Below are positions 61,139 to 64,000 of a stretch of DNA of 64,000 bases, piece after piece (position 1 is the stretch's first letter; each line of letters begins with the position of its first letter). The stretch covers positions 28,670,675 to 28,734,674 of the forward strand of contig NC_090177.1 of NCBI RefSeq assembly GCF_024679245.1. Direction: 5' to 3'. This DNA comes from Pseudorasbora parva. Taxonomy: Eukaryota; Chordata; Actinopteri; Cypriniformes; Gobionidae. The notes under the pieces are model-generated. The model was not told the DNA's origin and did no database searches. It saw nothing but the letters and a program-made list of their open reading frames with translations. Position numbers and translations under genes: made by a program.

Positions 61139-63249
61139 ACCCTGGTCGGCCACCGGGGTGCTATCAGAAGCAGGCGAATGCCTTCCCGGCGAACCCGCTC
61201 CAGAACTCCCGGGAGCAGAGCAATCTGGGGAAATGCGTACAGACGCAGCCTCGGCCACGCCTGTGACATGGCATCCAGGCCCAACGGAGCCGGATGCCTG
61301 AGGGAGAACCAAAGTGGACAGTGGGTCGTCTCTCGAGACGCAAACAAATCCACTTCCATTCGGCCAAACCTCTCGCATATGGCCTCCACCACCTCTGGAT
61401 GGAGACGCCACTCCCCGGGCCTCAGCCCCTGCCTTGACAGGATGTCTGCTCCCTGGTTCTGGTCCCCCGGGATATAAACTGCCCTGAGAGAAGACAGTTT
61501 CCCGTGGGACCACAGGAGGACCTGATGCGCCAGTCTGTACAGAGGGCGCGATCTCAGACCCCCCTGATGATTTAGATACGATACCACGGCAGTGTTGTCG
61601 GATCGTATCAGGACATGGTGGCCGCAAAGGTCCTCGAGAAAACTCCTCAGAGCTTTCCAGACAGCCAGCATCTCTAGGCAGTTGATGTGCCATGAAGCAT
61701 GCTGGGCTGTCCAAGGACCTCTCGCCCCTCGGCCTTCCATGACCGCGCCCCAACCAGTAAGGGATGCATCTGTTGAAACGGTTTTCCGGCAACACGATGC
61801 TCCCAATACTAGCCCCAGGGACAGAATCCAAGGTTTCTTCCATATAACCAGGGAACGAATGCATTTGCGCGTTACCCTGATCATACGGAAGGGATTCCCC
61901 TTCGGAGAAAACCCCTTGGTTCTCAGCCACCACTGTAGCGGTCTCATGTGGAGCAGGCCGAGCGGAATCACACTGGACGCTGCTGCCATGAGACCCACCA
62001 GTCTCTGGAACTGTTTGACAGTGATGCTGTGGCCCAACCTTATACTTGAGACCTCCGCCCGTATGGTCTCGATACGTGCGGGTGACATGTGTGCCCGCAT
62101 CGTTACCGAGTCCCACACTATTCCCAGGAACGTAATTCTCTGGGAGGGCGTCAACGCGCTCTTTTTCGCGTTGAGTCTCAACCCCAAACACCTCATGTGT
62201 GCTAGAACAGCATCTCGATGCTGAACTGCCATATCGTACGACCTGGCCATGATCAACCAGTCGTCGATATAATTCAGTACCCGGATGCCCTGGAGTCTTA
62301 GCGGAGCCAGGGCTGCATCCATGCACTTTGTGAAGGTGCGAGGTGACAAGGCTAGGCCAAAGGGAAGGACCCGATATTGGAACGCTTCGCCCCCGAAAGC
62401 GAACCTCAGGAACTTCCTGTGACTGGGAAGGATGGAAATATGGAAGTAAGCGTCCTTTAGATCTATCGTGACGAACCAGTCCTTGAACTGGATCTGACTC
62501 ACGATAACAGGAATGGTTAGCATCCTGAACCTGTATCTCCTCAGAGACCGATTCAGAAGCCTGAGATCTAATATTGGACGCAACCCCCCATCCTTCTTGG
62601 GGACTATGAAGTACCGGCTGTAGAACCCGACCTCCCTTTCTGGCGGGGGGACCCTTTCTATCGCCCCTTTTTCCAGCAGAGAGTGTACTTCCTGCCCCAT
62701 TACCCCCACCTGCTCGGGACCGACCACTGTCCAGACTATCCCCCCAAATTTCGGGGGGGGAACTCTGAACTGCAGTCTGTATCCCCGTTCTACAGTGCGC
62801 AGGGCCCACACAGAGATATTCGGAAGGCATGACCATGCGCCGAGATACTCTGATAAGGGGACCAGCCTCTCGAGGCTGGTCTGGGGTATCAACCGAACCT
62901 CTGCCTCGACCCCCTGAAGCGGATAACCGGCAGGGACTAATCGAGGTAGATTTTCGGTGTGTGAACGCAGTCGCTGCTCTGCCGCAGATTTTATATGTGC
63001 TGGCCAGAGCCGCGCGCGAACATGGGGAAACGACGTGGTCCGGAGCCCTTTTGACTGCGAGAGCACAACATCGATTTCCCGAGAGCCTCGGGGGGAGAAC
63101 GACCTCGGTCGCTCCGCCCCGTGGGGGACAGCTCTCAGCGGTCTTGCCGCAGCTAGGACCGCTTGGAAGCCTTCTTGGCCTGAATAACCTCCCTCAGGTC
63201 GGTCTTCGGCTTTGAAGACTTCCCGCGAGAGCGTCGCTTCTTCTGCCAA
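60985..63249 (-). CDS. DIRS reverse transcriptase-RNase H polyprotein
   Basis: 754 open codons without a stop; the first codon listed is TTG, so the true start is uncertain and the first 140 or so residues may be partly overlap sequence. The RT domain spans about residues 150-440: SRYFIVPKKDGGLRPILDLR at 211-230, first catalytic aspartate D263 in FVTIDLKDAYF, LPFGLALSPRTF at 295-306, and YIDD at 327-330. RNase H spans about 488-610: D494 in STDAS, E526 in NCLEML, D551 in RSDNTAVV, D602 in GADILSR, all four acidic residues present. It copies element RNA into cDNA and degrades the template, in a complex with gag. It overlaps gag by 97 bases in the -1 frame, so frameshifting or another recoding is likely. 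No lesion seen in this gene. Confidence 0.9.
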   Translation of the reverse strand: MAEEATLSREVFKAEDRPEGGYSGQEGFQAVLAAARPLRAVPHGAERPRSFSPRGSREIDVVLSQSKGLRTTSFPHVRARLWPAHIKSAAEQRLRSHTENLPRLVPAGYPLQGVEAEVRLIPQTSLERLVPLSEYLGAWSCLPNISVWALRTVERGYRLQFRVPPPKFGGIVWTVVGPEQVGVMGQEVHSLLEKGAIERVPPPEREVGFYSRYFIVPKKDGGLRPILDLRLLNRSLRRYRFRMLTIPVIVSQIQFKDWFVTIDLKDAYFHISILPSHRKFLRFAFGGEAFQYRVLPFGLALSPRTFTKCMDAALAPLRLQGIRVLNYIDDWLIMARSYDMAVQHRDAVLAHMRCLGLRLNAKKSALTPSQRITFLGIVWDSVTMRAHMSPARIETIRAEVSSIRLGHSITVKQFQRLVGLMAAASSVIPLGLLHMRPLQWWLRTKGFSPKGNPFRMIRVTRKCIRSLVIWKKPWILSLGLVLGASCCRKTVSTDASLTGWGAVMEGRGARGPWTAQHASWHINCLEMLAVWKALRSFLEDLCGHHVLIRSDNTAVVSYLNHQGGLRSRPLYRLAHQVLLWSHGKLSSLRAVYIPGDQNQGADILSRQGLRPGEWRLHPEVVEAICERFGRMEVDLFASRETTHCPLWFSLRHPAPLGLDAMSQAWPRLRLYAFPQIALLPGVLERVRREGIRLLLIAPRWPTRVWFSDIMDLLDDLPWQIPLRRDLLTQAGCSIFHPQPELWNLWAWPLRGQSS

Positions 63250-64000
63250 GCTCCCTCAGGAGGGGCACGAGAAGCGACGCTCTGCTTCTGCACCTCACGG
63301 TGCGAGGAGCCCTCTGCTGGCCGAGACTGCCCGCTCGAGGCAGCCTTGCTGGAGGAGCCCCAGCGGCGAGGGATGAACTGGCTGAGAGCCTGCTTTTTCA
63401 CCTCCTGAAACCTCTCGACGACGGTGCTCACAGCGCCGCCGAAAAGGCCAGAAGGCGAAACCGGGGAATCAAGGAGAAAGTGTCTGTCTCTCTCCCTGAT
63501 CCCCGACAGGTTCAGCCAGAGATGCCTCTCCGCGCACACCAAACCCGCCATGGAGCGGCCGATATCACGGGCCGCCTGTTTGGTGACACGAAGAGACAAA
63601 TCCGCTGCCTTCCTCAGCTCAGTCACATCCTCCGGAGAGGGACCCTCGCCCTCATCGAGCTCCTTCAGCAAGTCCGCTTGGTAGGCCTGCAGAACCGCAA
63701 GAGTGTGCAGGCACCCACCAGCGCGACCAGCCGCACTATATGCCCTCGCCATCAGCTTCGAAGTCTCTCGGCATGGTTTCGAGGGCAATGCCGGGGTCTT
63801 CAATGAAGCTGCTGTCTCGGGAGAGAGGTGGCCCGCGAGCGCCTCTTCTACCCTCGGCAGCGCAACATATCCCTTCTCAGACGCCCCCAGCACGTTAGCG
63901 AAGTCAAGTGCAGGGGGCGTAGTCAAACGTGCTGAGAAGGGTTTCTCCCACGCCCTGCACAGCTCACTGTGCAGGTCGGGGAAAAACGGCAGACCCCGGC
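63153..64000 (-). CDS. DIRS gag-like protein (5' end outside window)
   Basis: The frame is open from the window edge to a stop at 63153-63155. The upstream residues read DLHSELCRAWEKPFSARL before TTPPALDFANVLGASEKGYV, so the protein starts beyond the right edge. The middle is helical and acidic (AYQADLLKELDEGEGPSPED, LRKAADLSLRVTKQAARDIG). The C-terminal tail is strongly basic (KKRRSRGKSSKPK) and likely binds nucleic acid. No zinc knuckle (CCHC) was seen, as is usual for DIRS gag. It would form the particle in which reverse transcription occurs. Identification rests mainly on position before the RT and on style resembling zebrafish DIRS gag. Confidence 0.8.
   Translation of the reverse strand, partial: RGLPFFPDLHSELCRAWEKPFSARLTTPPALDFANVLGASEKGYVALPRVEEALAGHLSPETAASLKTPALPSKPCRETSKLMARAYSAAGRAGGCLHTLAVLQAYQADLLKELDEGEGPSPEDVTELRKAADLSLRVTKQAARDIGRSMAGLVCAERHLWLNLSGIRERDRHFLLDSPVSPSGLFGGAVSTVVERFQEVKKQALSQFIPRRWGSSSKAASSGQSRPAEGSSHREVQKQSVASRAPPEGAWQKKRRSRGKSSKPKTDLREVIQAKKASKRS

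Larger units (their letters stand above)
59559..64000 (-). mobile_element. DIRS-type retrotransposon, long copy, cut by window edge
   Basis: Reading leftward on the minus strand: gag, RT-RNase H, tyrosine recombinase, then the terminal repeats. DIRS elements integrate with a tyrosine recombinase instead of an integrase, so no target duplication is expected. Left (3') end at AACGTC, 59559. GC content is higher than in the flanks. Its 5' end lies beyond the window. At least one inactivating frameshift is present, in the recombinase. Confidence 0.92.

Noticed and set aside
61139..62836. Upstream half of an 882-codon minus-strand open frame
   Set aside because: It is out of frame with the RT-RNase H gene and has no RT motifs; only its last 316 codons are recombinase.

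Overview
The window looks like a repeat-packed, AT-rich chromosomal stretch from a teleost fish, most likely a cyprinid. I infer this from the repeat types: Tc1/mariner relatives with the sequence style of zebrafish copies, TTAA-flanked elements with THAP-exon remnants, fish LINE fragments, and a zebrafish-type DIRS element. No convincing multi-exon host gene was found. Nearly everything with structure is a transposable element or its remains, so the value lies in how the elements are nested.

Left part (1-7.2 kb): a small hAT-like MITE (360-540), a LINE reverse-transcriptase fossil (about 895-1185), a 1.54-kb solo LTR with a 4-bp target duplication inside a MITE (1415-2953), and a Tc1 5' fragment (4100-4402). 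The most unusual object is 7277-15469. It is an 8.2-kb element with nearly identical 1.8-kb terminal inverted repeats and a perfect 7-bp duplication, inserted in a GGTACC-rich repeat. Its unique centre holds four GT-AG exons with matching phases (about 116 codons) and a poly(A) signal, a (TA)n tract and a LINE tail.

Middle (16-36 kb): a 46-bp CCAAT-rich minisatellite, a complete TTAA element (17686-18186), a nested element carrying an (ATT)n array, and a Tc1 copy split by two tandem insertions that share one 9-bp target site (22602-24378). These are followed by a longer broken Tc1 copy (27145-28155), a TTAA/THAP element (from 31180), and an antisense LINE split by a 2.0-kb insertion with an 8-bp duplication (33650-35656).

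Right part (37-64 kb): a dead, deleted DIRS copy (37488-40168), an antisense L2-type RT fragment (43430-44790), a second TTAA/THAP remnant (46430-47297), and a 991-bp composite retroposon with a 22-bp VNTR and (ATT)n tail (47424-48414). After these come an isolated DIRS terminal repeat (52613-52765), a third THAP remnant, and a long DIRS retrotransposon on the minus strand. The latter has gag, RT-RNase H and tyrosine recombinase; it runs off the right edge, and its recombinase is broken by a frameshift in a homopolymer.
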